DNA of 5,238 bases from Planctomycetota bacterium (GCA_023489375.1 JAMDCX010000037.1:1-5238), one strand, 5' to 3'; positions 1 to 5,040 are shown, counted from the stretch's first letter. The notes: generated from the sequence alone by a model not told the origin. Made by a program: numbers and translations.

Positions 1-75
1 GACCTCAACGGCATATTGAGTAAACTGGATTTGCTGGAACTCTTTGCCCAGCCGCCCGCCTGGGCATCGGGCTAA
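1..75 (+). CDS. C-terminal end of an unidentified protein (partial)
   Basis: The first plus-strand frame is open from base 1 to a TAA at 73-75 and reads as 24 residues ending ...LELFAQPPAWASG. The other two plus frames close within about 20 bases. The peptide has a leucine-rich amphipathic stretch (GILSKLDLLELF), as in a real protein end, and many of its codons end in G or C. The upstream part lies outside the window, so length, start and family cannot be judged, and I do not recognise it. A 7-bp inverted repeat (45-51 with 60-66) sits over the last codons. It would be convergent with the minus-strand genes to its right. The alternative is chance open sequence at the window edge. Confidence 0.42.
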   Translation, partial: DLNGILSKLDLLELFAQPPAWASG

Positions 76-98
76 ATGTAGCAAGTATATGACGGCGG

Positions 99-122
99 AA
101 AGGCCGAAAATCAAGGCTTTTT
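99..122 (+). terminator. possible intrinsic terminator after the left-edge gene
   Basis: Bases 99-105 (AAAGGCC) can pair with 115-120 (GGCTTT), leaving one bulged G and a 9-base loop, and a run of five T covers 118-122. It lies about 25 bases past the TAA at 73-75. Three of the T residues belong to the stem, so the structure is weak. It is a candidate only. Confidence 0.22.
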
Positions 123-146
123 GTTACAACGAAGGGGAAGTTAAGT

Positions 147-210
147 TAATCGTGGGCGCGACCCGCGGTCGCGGCGTAACATCGCGGCGGGTTAAACCCG
201 CCGGCTCGCA
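147..210 (+). repeat. GC-rich double-hairpin repeat, copy 1
   Basis: This element contains two palindromes in a row. The first is CGCGACC (157-163), a 3-base loop, then GGTCGCG (167-173). The second is GGCGGGTT (186-193), one base, then AACCCGCC (195-202). The first 58 bases match the copy starting at 5145 at 53 positions, and the final 17 bases (194-210) recur exactly at 5222-5238. A conserved linker, GGCGTAACATCGC, joins the two hairpins. The layout resembles REP or MITE-like intergenic elements, but no transposase is nearby and the family is not one I can name. Confidence 0.75.
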
Positions 211-257
211 TTTTCCTCGTCTCTTCTCCTAAATGCTAAATACTACTCCTGCATTCT

Positions 258-278
258 ACTCATTATTCATTATTCACT
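258..278 (-). repeat. AT-rich heptanucleotide array (3 units)
   Basis: The units ACTCATT, ATTCATT and ATTCACT follow one another with a 7-base period. Read on the minus strand they are AATGAGT-type units, the same family as the array at 5008-5040. Bases 257-273 are an exact 17-base reverse complement of 5020-5036. Heptanucleotide short tandem repeats are known from some cyanobacterial genomes (STRRs). Whether this array belongs to a comparable class is unknown. Confidence 0.6.
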
Positions 279-306
279 TGCATTATGATTTTTCACAGTT
301 ATGGCC

Positions 307-320
307 CGTGAATGGTTACG
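307..320 (+). repeat. 14-base dispersed motif, copy 1
   Basis: The sequence CGTGAATGGTTACG is identical to the copy at 2259-2272 and closely matches the reverse complement of the copies at 3045, 3073 and 4958. It lies 60 bases past the stop of the minus-strand propeller gene. The motif is an imperfect palindrome: the C-form consensus matches its own reverse complement at 10 of 14 positions. That would suit a protein-binding site or the end of a small repeat. Confidence 0.65.
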
Positions 321-342
321 TATCCTGTTGCGCGGAAAATTA

Positions 343-354
343 CCCGGCGCCGGG
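343..354 (-). terminator. GC palindrome, possible weak terminator
   Basis: Bases 343-354 form a perfect 12-base palindrome, CCCGGCGCCGGG. On the minus strand it is followed by TAATTTT. It starts 26 bases past the stop of the propeller gene. With no real loop it can form only a 4-bp stem around a 4-base loop, and the T run is short. It is a weak terminator candidate and may simply be repeat debris. Confidence 0.22.
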
Positions 355-380
355 GCTGCATTCCAACAGCCGCGATTATT

Positions 381-1976
381 TCAAATGCCGACCGTGGTAG
401 TCAAGCGCGGATCTGATAAATTCAAACGATACATGAGTTGATTATAATCATAGCGCGGTACCGGATGATCATTGCCGGAAAAGGTTACGGAATATGTTCC
501 CTCAAAATAAATAACTTTGCCGCCTTCCTGATCAAAAAACGGATGCTGGGTGGGATTATAAAAGGAATAGTTCGGATGTGTGGCGATTTTTATGGCACGT
601 TTCCAGGGGCCGGTGGGTGCGGCGGCGGCAGCGAACCAGATTTCCCCAAGAAACGACGTCCCCCCTTCCTGACAACCGATCATAATCCATTTTTTCAGAT
701 AGTCATTCCAGAAAAATGAACCGCTCTGAATCATCACGGGCCGATGACTTTGTACATCCATCAATTGGAAATGGGCCTCGTGCGGCTGAATAAGACCGGC
801 CGTCAGTAATTCCAATTCCTGCCGTGAATTTATCGGTGTGCCATGGTGTTTCCAGCCCCAAACCAATGTGCCATCGGCACGACGCTCCAGCTTGGATTTG
901 TTACCTTGAAATTGAGTTCCCGGATAAAGACAGGTAAAGGCTTCGTAGCTTTGTGGATCGGCTATTGCGCCCAGTTTCGCTATCGCACGCAGCGTTGGAA
1001 ATTGCGGATTGAACAAGCGATATTCTATACCGCCATCCACATAGATGGCGGGGTGACCGGTTGGAAACCGCCAGTGTTCCGCCAGTGGATAAACCTTATA
1101 TTTTCTGAATATGGCGGTGCGGTCATCCCATATCGCCAAACCATGCCCTAACAGTTTGGTCAGGCCGGCACGGCGGGAATAACGTGCGACCATGCGCAAA
1201 GTTCCAGTATGGTCCGGAACCACGGTTAACCCACCGAGCCATACCACGCCCTCCGGCTCTTCAGGCAACGGGCACATCGCCCGACAGAAACCATGGTTAT
1301 CGGTGAAGTAATGTAAGTTGACGCCGACGGCGGGATTTAACCCACCTTTTCCCGGCAAATCTGACACTGCTCCGGATGAACGAAAATTGCCCAGCGGGTA
1401 AGCGGGACGTGCAGTATCGCCCCAAATCCAATGAAGGCGCCCTTGATATACGACCGCCAATACGGAATCCTGCCCCATGACTTTACCGTTGAGCAAAGGT
1501 TCCCGAAGAGGCACAGGCTGTCCGAGCTGTATACTATCTCCGTAAATGCCCTCGCCGGTAACGCGATAAAGGCGTTCGGCAATATTGATGCGTTTAAGCC
1601 GGATGGTAGCGGCGGCACCGGGCTTTAAATCCAATGTCACTCCGGCATATCCAAAGCCATCCTTTGGATAGTCATACCCCGGAGCCGAAATGAAAAAGTA
1701 CGTTTGTCGGCCCATAAGTCCCGGCTCTTCTATCGCGCAATAGCCGGCGCTGTCCGTGTAGTACCGTATATTATTGACTGTCCGCAGCTCCACGAGTGGC
1801 ACGCCGCGAGCTGTATGATCATCAATAACGTGAATGCCAAAATACCACTGGGCCTTGAGCCTGTTGCCGCGGATGATCTCCGGCGCAGCACTTTTAACTT
1901 CTGAGAGTCCCGCCGCCACACCTCCCCCCACTGCTAAACTTTGCGCCAGTAATTCCCGACGATTCATTGCCGCCAT
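381..1976 (-). CDS. exported DUF4185-like beta-propeller protein, function unknown
   Basis: The product is a predicted secreted protein of 531 residues. A longer frame begins at 2042, but GAGG at 1985-1988 lies 8 bases before the ATG at 1974-1976, so I chose that start (MAAMNRRELL). The N-terminus has a twin-arginine-like motif (NRRELL, residues 5-10) and a short hydrophobic Ala/Gly stretch, suggesting Tat export with cleavage near residue 31. Residues about 43-130 look like a transthyretin or carboxypeptidase-regulatory-type beta sandwich (TDSAGYCAIEEPG, then SAPGYDYPKDGFGY). Residues about 140-525 look like a beta-propeller. Blade-like features include LHWIWGDTARP, EIWFAAAAAPTGPWK and YNPTQHPFFDQ, and the protein ends FEGTYS then PRYDYNQLMYRLNLSDPRL. 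This resembles DUF4185 and GH43/GH32-type folds. A role in carbohydrate binding or hydrolysis is possible, but catalytic acids cannot be assigned. The gene stands alone, 324 bases downstream of the tlpA-like gene. The CDS is secure; the family call is moderate. Confidence 0.85.
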   Translation of the reverse strand: MAAMNRRELLAQSLAVGGGVAAGLSEVKSAAPEIIRGNRLKAQWYFGIHVIDDHTARGVPLVELRTVNNIRYYTDSAGYCAIEEPGLMGRQTYFFISAPGYDYPKDGFGYAGVTLDLKPGAAATIRLKRINIAERLYRVTGEGIYGDSIQLGQPVPLREPLLNGKVMGQDSVLAVVYQGRLHWIWGDTARPAYPLGNFRSSGAVSDLPGKGGLNPAVGVNLHYFTDNHGFCRAMCPLPEEPEGVVWLGGLTVVPDHTGTLRMVARYSRRAGLTKLLGHGLAIWDDRTAIFRKYKVYPLAEHWRFPTGHPAIYVDGGIEYRLFNPQFPTLRAIAKLGAIADPQSYEAFTCLYPGTQFQGNKSKLERRADGTLVWGWKHHGTPINSRQELELLTAGLIQPHEAHFQLMDVQSHRPVMIQSGSFFWNDYLKKWIMIGCQEGGTSFLGEIWFAAAAAPTGPWKRAIKIATHPNYSFYNPTQHPFFDQEGGKVIYFEGTYSVTFSGNDHPVPRYDYNQLMYRLNLSDPRLTTTVGI

Positions 1977-1984
1977 CGGTGATG

Positions 1985-1988
1985 CCTC
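1985..1988 (-). promoter_or_regulatory. ribosome binding site of the propeller gene
   Basis: The minus strand reads TGAGGC here, giving GAGG 8 bases before the ATG at 1974-1976. This favours that start over the upstream ATG at 2040-2042 and over the ATG three codons further in (1965-1967), which would be 17 bases away. Confidence 0.55.
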
Positions 1989-2300
1989 AATAAAACATAC
2001 ACATAATCCACCATAACATAATAGATGGGCCCGGTATAGCATGAACGTCCGAGCCTGGTGTGACAGGGTGCGTGATGGATGATGCGGATGGAGAAAACGC
2101 TTACTTTCTACATATTACACACAGCTGCGCGGTGGAAACCCGCGATCGGTGGCCAACACCATTGCGCGTGACGGTGGTTTATACCTCATCATGTATCATT
2201 TCCCGCATGGGCATGCTGATACCCGCCGTACGCATTTATTTTGTCGGCGCTTTACTGTCGTGAATGGTTACGATTTTGCATGTTGTGCTGGCCCAGAGCC
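1989..2300. other. spacer between the tlpA-like and propeller genes, no gene seen
   Basis: This stretch is the downstream region of the tlpA-like gene and the probable promoter region of the propeller gene. A TATTAT hexamer on the minus strand at about 2020-2025 resembles a -10 box, but no matching -35 lies 16-18 bases further up, so I do not call a promoter. One copy of the 14-base motif lies near the right end. The short open frames have no recognisable content. No convincing terminator follows the tlpA-like stop. Confidence 0.5.
2259..2272 (+). repeat. 14-base dispersed motif, copy 2
   Basis: CGTGAATGGTTACG, identical to copy 1 at 307-320. It lies 28 bases past the TAA of the tlpA-like gene. 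Together with the inverted copy at 3045 it brackets that gene. Confidence 0.65.
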
Positions 2301-2876
2301 TTATTGTGAAGCCGTGCCTTTAGCCAATAACTTCCGCACATCCGCGGCAATTCGGTTGGGTGCATAGCCGACGACGATATACCGCAGTATTCCTCCGCGA
2401 TCTATGATAAACTCGGTGGGTAATCCGCTGATTCCGAGCTTCTGCGCTATAGCGCCGTTGCCGGGATGTTGATCAAAAATCTGCGGCCAGTTTTCTTTAG
2501 GATGCTCCTGACGATAATGATGAACCGCCGTTGCAGTATCATCAAGTGCCACTCCTACGACTTCCAGTCCGTGCCGATGATATCGGCTATATAATTTTGC
2601 TATGTAAGGCGCTTCCTTCACACACCATGGACACCACGTCCCCCAGAAATCAACTACCACCACTTTGCCTTTCCATTGGGCGGTGCTCAGATGTCCTCCA
2701 CCAAGAACTTGGCCATGGAGCACAATGGGGCGTCCCCTGCCAATAACCGGATTCAGGCCAGACGCCTGCGCAGACCCGCGTTGATAATTGATCAGTATAA
2801 ATAAGCCTGTCAATAAAATTACTGCCGCCAGGAACATGCCGCCGCTACGCCACAGCGTCTTTATTTGCTTATTCAT
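2301..2876 (-). CDS. membrane-anchored TlpA/ResA-type thiol-disulfide oxidoreductase
   Basis: This 191-residue protein carries a thioredoxin-like fold on a single N-terminal membrane anchor (residues about 13-30, MFLAAVILLTGLFILIN). The active site is WCPWC (Cys82 and Cys85) in the context FWGTWCPWCVKEAP, the usual TlpA/ResA CxxCxxExP pattern. A typical cis-proline loop follows at GLPTEF (Pro153), then a FIIDRGG strand. VVGVALDD matches the conserved second strand of the family. The thioredoxin domain should face the periplasm or cell exterior and reduce or isomerise disulfides, for example in c-type cytochrome maturation or exported proteins. The substrate cannot be inferred, as no cytochrome gene lies nearby. 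A 13-residue longer frame exists, but AAGGAA at 2885-2890 lies 8 bases before this ATG, and the extension would precede the anchor with no purpose. The gene is probably monocistronic. I leave the symbol empty because tlpA and resA cannot be told apart here. Confidence 0.9.
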   Translation of the reverse strand: MNKQIKTLWRSGGMFLAAVILLTGLFILINYQRGSAQASGLNPVIGRGRPIVLHGQVLGGGHLSTAQWKGKVVVVDFWGTWCPWCVKEAPYIAKLYSRYHRHGLEVVGVALDDTATAVHHYRQEHPKENWPQIFDQHPGNGAIAQKLGISGLPTEFIIDRGGILRYIVVGYAPNRIAADVRKLLAKGTASQ

Positions 2877-2884
2877 AATCCAAA

Positions 2885-2890
2885 TTCCTT
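2885..2890 (-). promoter_or_regulatory. ribosome binding site of the tlpA-like gene
   Basis: The minus strand reads AAGGAA, 8 bases before the ATG at 2874-2876. It decides the start against in-frame ATGs at 2892-2894 and 2913-2915. Confidence 0.65.
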
Positions 2891-2936
2891 TCATCCAGAA
2901 CCGCGTTAAAACCAACTCTCCAATACACTATTTATT

Positions 2937-2942
2937 ATTATA
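2937..2942 (-). promoter_or_regulatory. -10 box of a probable tlpA-like promoter
   Basis: The minus strand holds a perfect TATAAT within GGATATAATAATAA, about 60 bases before the start codon, giving a leader of roughly 54 bases. The -35 region is poor: the best match is TTATCC at an 18-base spacing, with 3 of 6 positions. It could depend on an activator or be a chance AT-rich match. Confidence 0.4.
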
Positions 2943-3044
2943 TCCACCAAGCCCGGCCAAGGATAATAATGTGTGTCGCCATGCCTGCTGTGAAAACAAC
3001 CTCAGGCGGCGTGGTGTTTGTCGATGGAAACCATAAAGCGTTGC

Positions 3045-3086
3045 GGTAACCGTTCACGAAGGAACGACTGGGTGTAACCGTTCACT
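3045..3086 (-). repeat. 14-base motif, tandem pair (copies 3 and 4)
   Basis: The core GTAACCGTTCAC occurs exactly at 3046-3057 and again at 3074-3085, a 28-base period. It is the reverse-complement orientation of copies 1 and 2. The pair lies about 170-200 bases upstream of the tlpA-like start and about 100 bases beyond its -10 box. Confidence 0.65.
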
Positions 3087-3116
3087 GGACATGCCGATGA
3101 GCCAGAGTTGCGGCGG

Positions 3117-3138
3117 TTCTGGCGGAGTACGGCCAGAA
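3117..3138. repeat. inverted repeat, 7-bp stem
   Basis: TTCTGGC (3117-3123) pairs perfectly with GCCAGAA (3132-3138) across an 8-base loop. No T run follows on either strand, so it is not a standard terminator. It lies 30 bases from the tandem 14-base motifs. Confidence 0.45.
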
Positions 3139-3215
3139 ATGGTGGCCTTCAAATCGATACCTGTCTCCAGAGCATCCACTGGTAATGCTGTAGCAACGAC
3201 TCCTTGTGGGCAACG

Positions 3216-3232
3216 GCGGGCGAGACGCCCGC
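3216..3232. repeat. GC-rich hairpin, 7-bp stem
   Basis: GCGGGCG (3216-3222), AGA, then CGCCCGC (3226-3232) form a perfect stem with a 3-base loop. Small palindromes of this GCGGGCG-NNN-CGCCCGC kind are, from general familiarity, frequent between genes in planctomycetes and their relatives. No T run follows. Confidence 0.55.
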
Positions 3233-3238
3233 GATCTT

Positions 3239-3249
3239 CGTGCACTGGG
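3239..3249 (+). repeat. 11-base direct repeat, copy 1
   Basis: CGTGCACTGGG recurs exactly at 3366-3376, 127 bases downstream. It contains the palindrome GTGCAC. The function is unknown, and an 11-base pair over this distance can be chance. Confidence 0.3.
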
Positions 3250-3365
3250 GCATGGCAATAAATTCGGGCAGGCCTCTGCGGTGCGAGTTTCCATGACCAA
3301 CTATTCTATTAACGACGGCATTTACGCCGCCGATTTTGCCGATTGCCCGGAAAAATTGCCACGCC

Positions 3366-3376
3366 CGTGCACTGGG
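3366..3376 (+). repeat. 11-base direct repeat, copy 2
   Basis: This is the exact second copy of CGTGCACTGGG. The flanking bases do not match those of copy 1, so any shared unit is no longer than 11 bases. Confidence 0.3.
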
Positions 3377-3509
3377 ATACTGCTTAAATATGCAAACAAG
3401 TGATGCCTATGGGACTTTTGCCCCAAAATATGGCCGCATCTGTTTGGGTGGACCTTAACGCATGGGGACCATTTGTGGTGCAGGTTTCCAGTCTGTCCGA
3501 TCATCACTT

Positions 3510-3523
3510 CGTGAACGCTTACG
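3510..3523 (+). repeat. 14-base dispersed motif, variant copy 5
   Basis: CGTGAACGCTTACG differs from the consensus only by C for G at position 9. It lies 133 bases past the recA stop, in the same orientation as the copies downstream of the other two genes. Confidence 0.5.
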
Positions 3524-3656
3524 GAAATTTGATAAAGGATATCGGTTACCGCCAGGTGTTACGGTGTAGCAGAGGCAATATTTGACGACCACGCCAACAT
3601 ACACATAGCCGATTTACGTATAACTTTGTGCACAGCGATCGAGGCGCATATTGTTA

Positions 3657-4772
3657 TCACCGTCCGGCCTTCGCCGCAACGCGCTCCCCCGGCGCATCAA
3701 GCTTCGCCGGGGACTTGGCCTCAGCCTTGGGCGCGACCATGGGTGTTGCCGGCTTGTCCGTCGCGGGCGGTACGAGCCGCCGGGCCAGAATTTTTTCCCG
3801 GATTTCTTTGGCTGCATCGGCATTGTCCTTCAGGAATTGCCGGGCCTGCTCCCGGCCCTGTCCCATGCGTGTGGCGCCATAGCTGAACCAGGCTCCGCTT
3901 TTTTCAACAATATTGTCCGCTACGGCAATATCCAATAAGTCCCCCTCATAACTGATACCACTGTCAAATAAAATATCAAATTCCGCTTCACGGAAAGGCG
4001 GGGCAATTTTGTTCTTCACCACCTTGGCCCGCACATGATTGCCGATGGCGGCTTCGCCTTCTTTAATGGTGTTGATACGGCGAATATCAATACGGACGGA
4101 ACTATAGAATTTCAAGGCTCTTCCACCGGTTGTGGTTTCCGGGTTGCCGAACATGACGCCGATTTTCTCACGAATCTGATTGATGAAGATCACCAGGGTT
4201 TTGCTCTTGGACACCGCACCGGTGAGTTTGCGCATGGCCTGGCTCATCAATCGCGCCTGCATGCCCATGGAGGCGTCGCCCATTTCCCCTTCGATTTCCG
4301 CTTTTGGAATCAAGGCCGCCACCGAATCGACCACGATGACATCCACCGCGTTGGATCGCACCAGTAATTCTACAATTTCCAACGCCTGTTCGCCGGTATC
4401 GGGCTGGCTGACCAGCAATTCCCTCAGGCTTACGCCCAGTCGTTTGGCCCAGGTGGGATCCAGCGCATGTTCCGCATCTACAAATGCCGCTACGCCACCG
4501 GTTTTCTGGGCTTCGGCAATTACATGCAGGCATAATGTCGTTTTTCCGGAAGATTCCGGCCCGAATACCTCCACTATGCGGCCGCGCGGAATACCCTTGC
4601 CGCCCAGGGCAATATCCAGTCCCAGGGAGCCGGTTGGAATGCCTTCAATAGCCAGCGGATTAACGCCATCCATTTTCATAATGGCGCCCTTTCCGAAGTT
4701 TTTTTCAATCTGCGATAGTGCCCGTTCCAAGGCCTGATCGCGCGCTGTTTCCGTTGCCGCATCTTTAGACAT
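3657..4772 (-). CDS. recA: recombinase RecA
   Basis: RecA is the DNA-dependent ATPase that forms filaments on single-stranded DNA, pairs homologous strands and triggers LexA self-cleavage. The 371-residue product has every core motif: Walker A GPESSGKT (71-78), the catalytic glutamate in EHALDP (Glu101), Walker B VIVVDS (145-150), DNA-binding loop L1 near GDASMGMQAR (165-174), the FINQIR strand with the switch glutamine (Gln199), and loop L2 GVMFGNPETTTGG (205-217). The C-terminal domain ends near residue 330. A 41-residue Ala/Pro/Lys-rich tail follows with 9 basic and 4 acidic residues, unlike the acidic tail of E. coli RecA (353 residues). The ATG at 4770-4772 is the natural start (MSKDAATETARDQALE), although the Shine-Dalgarno sequence is weak (GTGAGACGAAC). 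A sigma70-like promoter and possible SOS operator lie upstream. No recX or other partner is visible next to it. Confidence 0.98.
   Translation of the reverse strand: MSKDAATETARDQALERALSQIEKNFGKGAIMKMDGVNPLAIEGIPTGSLGLDIALGGKGIPRGRIVEVFGPESSGKTTLCLHVIAEAQKTGGVAAFVDAEHALDPTWAKRLGVSLRELLVSQPDTGEQALEIVELLVRSNAVDVIVVDSVAALIPKAEIEGEMGDASMGMQARLMSQAMRKLTGAVSKSKTLVIFINQIREKIGVMFGNPETTTGGRALKFYSSVRIDIRRINTIKEGEAAIGNHVRAKVVKNKIAPPFREAEFDILFDSGISYEGDLLDIAVADNIVEKSGAWFSYGATRMGQGREQARQFLKDNADAAKEIREKILARRLVPPATDKPATPMVAPKAEAKSPAKLDAPGERVAAKAGR
3687..3712. repeat. strong GC hairpin inside the recA 3' end
   Basis: CCCCGGCG (3687-3694) pairs perfectly with CGCCGGGG (3705-3712) over a 10-base loop. It covers codons 354-362 of recA (SPAKLDAPG), in the variable basic tail, and lies about 30 bases before the stop. 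It could slow the ribosome or protect the mRNA 3' end, or be a small palindromic repeat that became coding. Confidence 0.5.
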
Positions 4773-4833
4773 GTTCGTCTCACTGTACTAATTCTAACTC
4801 CACGCCGCCGCCACGATGGGGTAGCCAATGATG

Positions 4834-4861
4834 ATGATACCTAACTAATTGCGAACGTCAA
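4834..4861 (-). promoter_or_regulatory. recA promoter, sigma70 type
   Basis: On the minus strand TTGACG (4856-4861) and TATCAT (4834-4839) are separated by 16 bases, and each matches the consensus at 5 of 6 positions. Transcription would begin near 4827, giving a leader of about 55 bases. The location and quality make this the best promoter in the window. Confidence 0.6.
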
Positions 4862-4865
4862 GTTC
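4853..4865. promoter_or_regulatory. candidate SOS (LexA-type) operator at the recA promoter
   Basis: GAAC (4853-4856) and GTTC (4862-4865) form a dyad with a 5-base centre, overlapping the -35 hexamer, where a repressor would block RNA polymerase. Gram-positive LexA boxes use the same half-sites with a 4-base centre (CGAAC-N4-GTTCG), so the spacing here is off by one. That makes it either a lineage-specific box or a chance match. Confidence 0.35.
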
Positions 4866-4957
4866 ATCAAAGTGGGGATTCCCTCCGTTACGTTGCTGAT
4901 TGGAAAACAGGATGAATTCACAAGCAGACCGCGAAGTTAAGCGGAGGGTTTATATTT

Positions 4958-4971
4958 CGTAACCGTTCACG
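4958..4971 (-). repeat. 14-base dispersed motif, copy 6
   Basis: CGTAACCGTTCACG contains the exact 12-base core of copies 3 and 4 (GTAACCGTTCAC). It lies 186 bases upstream of the recA start, inverted relative to the copy downstream of recA. Confidence 0.65.
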
Positions 4972-5007
4972 GCCTGATCGTCAACATCACCTGTCGCTGG
5001 CCGCCGC

Positions 5008-5040
5008 AATGAGTAATGTATAATGAATAATGAGTAATAA
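5008..5040 (+). repeat. AT-rich heptanucleotide array (4 units plus partial)
   Basis: AATGAGT, AATGTAT, AATGAAT and AATGAGT follow with a strict 7-base period, then a partial AATAA. The first and fourth units are identical. The array is the inverted counterpart of 258-278, with which it shares an exact 17-base reverse complement. Confidence 0.65.

Larger units (their letters stand above)
76..380. other. spacer with repeats, no gene seen
   Basis: This stretch separates the left-edge gene from the 3' end of the minus-strand propeller gene. It holds the possible terminator, copy 1 of the GC-rich double-hairpin repeat, a short AT-rich heptad array, one copy of the 14-base motif and a 12-base GC palindrome. 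The open frame that crosses the repeat is mostly arginine, glycine and proline produced by the palindromes, and I do not regard it as a gene. The two genes converge here, so the spacer is shared downstream sequence for both. Confidence 0.6.
2943..3656. other. long spacer between recA and the tlpA-like gene, repeats but no convincing gene
   Basis: About 700 bases hold no gene I can support. What can be seen is a tandem pair of the 14-base motif (3045-3086), a 7-bp hairpin (3117-3138), a GC-rich 7-bp hairpin (3216-3232), two copies of an 11-mer (3239-3249 and 3366-3376) and one variant 14-base motif (3510-3523). Two plus-strand frames of 65 and 61 codons overlap by four bases near 3400. They show no known motif, and the first begins inside the hairpin region, so I treat them as chance. 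No clear T-run terminator follows recA. Confidence 0.5.

Noticed and set aside
44..232. 62-codon plus-strand frame across the left GC repeat
   Set aside because: It overlaps the end of the likely left-edge gene and is composed mostly of translated palindromes. No ribosome binding site.
477..490. Seventh 14-base motif inside the propeller gene
   Set aside because: Only 11 of 14 positions match, and the codons encode a conserved-looking YSVTFSG segment, so coincidence is likelier.
2020..2060. Promoter of the propeller gene
   Set aside because: TATTAT fits a -10 box, but no acceptable -35 hexamer lies 16-18 bases upstream, so it is not called.
2259..3058. Integron-like cassette (inverted sites around single genes)
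   Set aside because: The 14-mer lacks the GTTRRRY/RYYYAAC core of attC sites, the genes are housekeeping-like, and no integrase is present.
3054..3300. Minus-strand frames of 63 and 72 codons in the recA-tlpA spacer
   Set aside because: They overlap each other in different frames, cross the hairpins and the tandem 14-mer, and lack motifs.
3206..3585. Two small plus-strand frames (65 and 61 codons) overlapping by GTGA near 3400
   Set aside because: The overlap hints at coupling, but the first begins inside the GC hairpin region (GRDARD is the translation of the palindrome), neither has a ribosome binding site I could see, and neither resembles a known protein.
4180..4737. 185-codon plus-strand open frame opposite recA
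   Set aside because: It lies wholly within recA on the other strand, and its translation has no recognisable motif. GC-biased codon use in recA explains an open antisense frame.
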